DNA of 15,591 nt, taken from the NCBI GenBank assembly GCA_046757585.1, contig JBHHYR010000080.1, forward strand, positions 1 through 15,591. Direction: 5' to 3'. The translations under genes were made by a program, and so were the position numbers. Shown piece by piece: positions 14,400-15,591 of the stretch; position 1 is the first letter of the stretch, and each line of letters opens with the position of its first letter. The stretch is from JBHHYR01 sp046757585. GTDB lineage: Bacteria; Desulfobacterota; Binatia; HRBIN30. The notes under the pieces were generated by a model. The model was not told the DNA's origin and searched no databases. It saw only the letters and a program-made list of their open reading frames with translations.

Positions 14400-15591
14400 A
14401 TGGCAGTATTGCACGGCATTAAGAGAAAATTCATTATCTCGCAGCTCATCCTTCTGGGGTTCTTCGCCTGGGGGGTCGGGTTTCTCTACATCATTTCGAC
14501 CGTTCTCTTTAACCCCGTGCAGATGCGCTGGGAGATATTCTGTTTTGCATGGGAGGCGCTTGCCTTCGGCATTCCACTGATCGTCTTCCGCCCCATGTTC
14601 CGCCCCATCGAGCGCTACGCCCGGCACCTCGAGGCGGGCAAGAATCTGGGGGCGCAGCAGGCCGCCGCCTATCACGGCAAGATCCTCGCCTACCCGTTCA
14701 AAGTCAGCCTCATCGTTTTCTTCGGGAGCATCGCCGCCTATGCCATCGGCGCGATCCAGCTCCGGCATTTTGCCCGTCTGCCCTGGGAAGGCGTCGCCAT
14801 CAGCTCTGCCTGCGGCGTAACGTCAGCGTTGTTGTGGAGTGTGTTGGAGTACTTTCTCCTGGAGCACGATTTGCGACCACTGACTGGGCTTGCGGCAACT
14901 GCGTGCCACGACCTCCCGCCTCCCGAACGGGTGTCGCTGAAATTCAAGATCTTCGCTTCGAGTCTTGCGCTTGTGGTAGCTTCCTTGGGCTTCTTTGGGC
15001 TCATGGCATACGCCAGGACCGCGCATATTATCGAGCAGGAAATAGGAGCACGCCTGTTGGGTCGTATGCGGGAACTGGCGAATTTGATTTCCGTGCTGCC
15101 CCGTTCGGCGACCGGGCGATTCTCTGACGCCTGGCGGATGCTGGCCGCAGAGTTTCCAGTCAGCCCTAGAGGATACTTCTATCTGGTCGACCCGGCGGGG
15201 AACATTCTCGCCACGCACCCGGCCAGCCGCGAATCCGGTCTGCAACGTCTGCAGGGGGAAGAGATCCTGCCGGCAGTGGGCACCAGGGTTCTGACCAACG
15301 CCGAAGGCTACCTCGCAGACCGTGTGGATCACACAAAGATCGTGAGCTTCGTTGCGATTCCTGCCAGCCGTGCCAAGATCGTGGCCATCGCGCCGATGGC
15401 CGATTTCAGCGCGCAGCTCGCTGATCTGCTGTACGCCGGCCTGACTGGCATGGGCTTTGCGCTCCTGCTGTGTCTTGGAGTGGGTTTCCTGTGCGCCCGC
15501 AATATCACCAATCCTCTGGCGGAGGTGACCCGTGCCGCACAGATGGTGGCGGCCAAACGCGACCTGACACAGCGGGTGACGTTCGTGACCA
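14400..15591 (+). CDS. Membrane sensor with Cache-like and HAMP domains, 3' end beyond the window
   Basis: The frame from ATG 14400 is open to the window edge (397 codons, no stop). It begins with hydrophobic segments near residues 11-32, 46-63, 100-119 and 131-152. Segments 2 and 3 are linked by a basic, amphipathic stretch (FRPIERYARHLEAGKN, 67-82) that looks like a short HAMP-like stalk. A fifth segment near 183-204 leads into an external domain (about 205-340) with the Cache-type stretch GYFYLVDPAGNILATHP (258-274). A sixth segment (about 344-365) is followed by the start of a HAMP domain, RNITNPLAEVTRAAQMVA (367-384). The output domain lies outside, so it may be a chemoreceptor, histidine kinase, cyclase or diguanylate cyclase. 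No clear Shine-Dalgarno sequence is present, and an ATG-TAA pair precedes the start. Confidence 0.85.
   Translation, partial: MAVLHGIKRKFIISQLILLGFFAWGVGFLYIISTVLFNPVQMRWEIFCFAWEALAFGIPLIVFRPMFRPIERYARHLEAGKNLGAQQAAAYHGKILAYPFKVSLIVFFGSIAAYAIGAIQLRHFARLPWEGVAISSACGVTSALLWSVLEYFLLEHDLRPLTGLAATACHDLPPPERVSLKFKIFASSLALVVASLGFFGLMAYARTAHIIEQEIGARLLGRMRELANLISVLPRSATGRFSDAWRMLAAEFPVSPRGYFYLVDPAGNILATHPASRESGLQRLQGEEILPAVGTRVLTNAEGYLADRVDHTKIVSFVAIPASRAKIVAIAPMADFSAQLADLLYAGLTGMGFALLLCLGVGFLCARNITNPLAEVTRAAQMVAAKRDLTQRVTFVT

Noticed and set aside
1..15591. CRISPR arrays, tRNA or rRNA genes, insertion sequences, phage or toxin-antitoxin genes
   Set aside because: No direct-repeat series, cloverleaf-like sequence, transposase or integrase motif was seen on either strand.

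Overview
The window is GC-rich, gene-dense bacterial DNA. A secreted LolA-like protein, which implies an outer membrane, and a full dTDP-L-rhamnose operon point to a Gram-negative, diderm organism. The lineage cannot be fixed from sequence reading alone; a deltaproteobacterial or Binatota-type soil or water bacterium would fit, but that is only an impression. No tRNA, rRNA, CRISPR, insertion sequence or phage gene was seen, and no gene-free stretch exceeds about 210 bases.

Left part (1-4306, all minus strand): a possible gene start at the left edge, then, in transcription order from the right, a secreted LolA-like outer-membrane protein, a type I-beta DAHP synthase (aroF) with unusual active-site residues, orotate phosphoribosyltransferase (pyrE), a 27-codon Cys-rich upstream ORF, and ispH, whose GTG start overlaps the stop of that small ORF. 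These are metabolic entry points (shikimate, pyrimidine, isoprenoid) rather than one pathway.

Middle (4509-7950, plus strand): rmlB-rmlA-rmlC-rmlD, the complete four-enzyme route from glucose-1-phosphate to dTDP-L-rhamnose, probably for O-antigen or other surface glycan.

Right part: a NorM-type MATE exporter and a two-gene ABC-2 exporter (ATPase plus permease), both on the minus strand. Divergent from these on the plus strand are a class I SAM methyltransferase and a thiamine-diphosphate enzyme that closely resembles benzaldehyde lyase (BAL) rather than ordinary acetolactate synthase. The window ends inside a multi-spanning membrane sensor with a Cache-like periplasmic domain and a HAMP start. 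Methyltransferase, carboligase and exporters side by side could make, modify and export a small hydroxyketone-type metabolite; this is inference from position only.

Three points merit attention: the BAL-like enzyme with a remodelled substrate pocket, the Cys-rich ORF translationally coupled to the Fe-S enzyme IspH, and TAnnnT (-10-like) boxes only 7-11 bases before candidate starts of three genes, which suggests leaderless transcripts.
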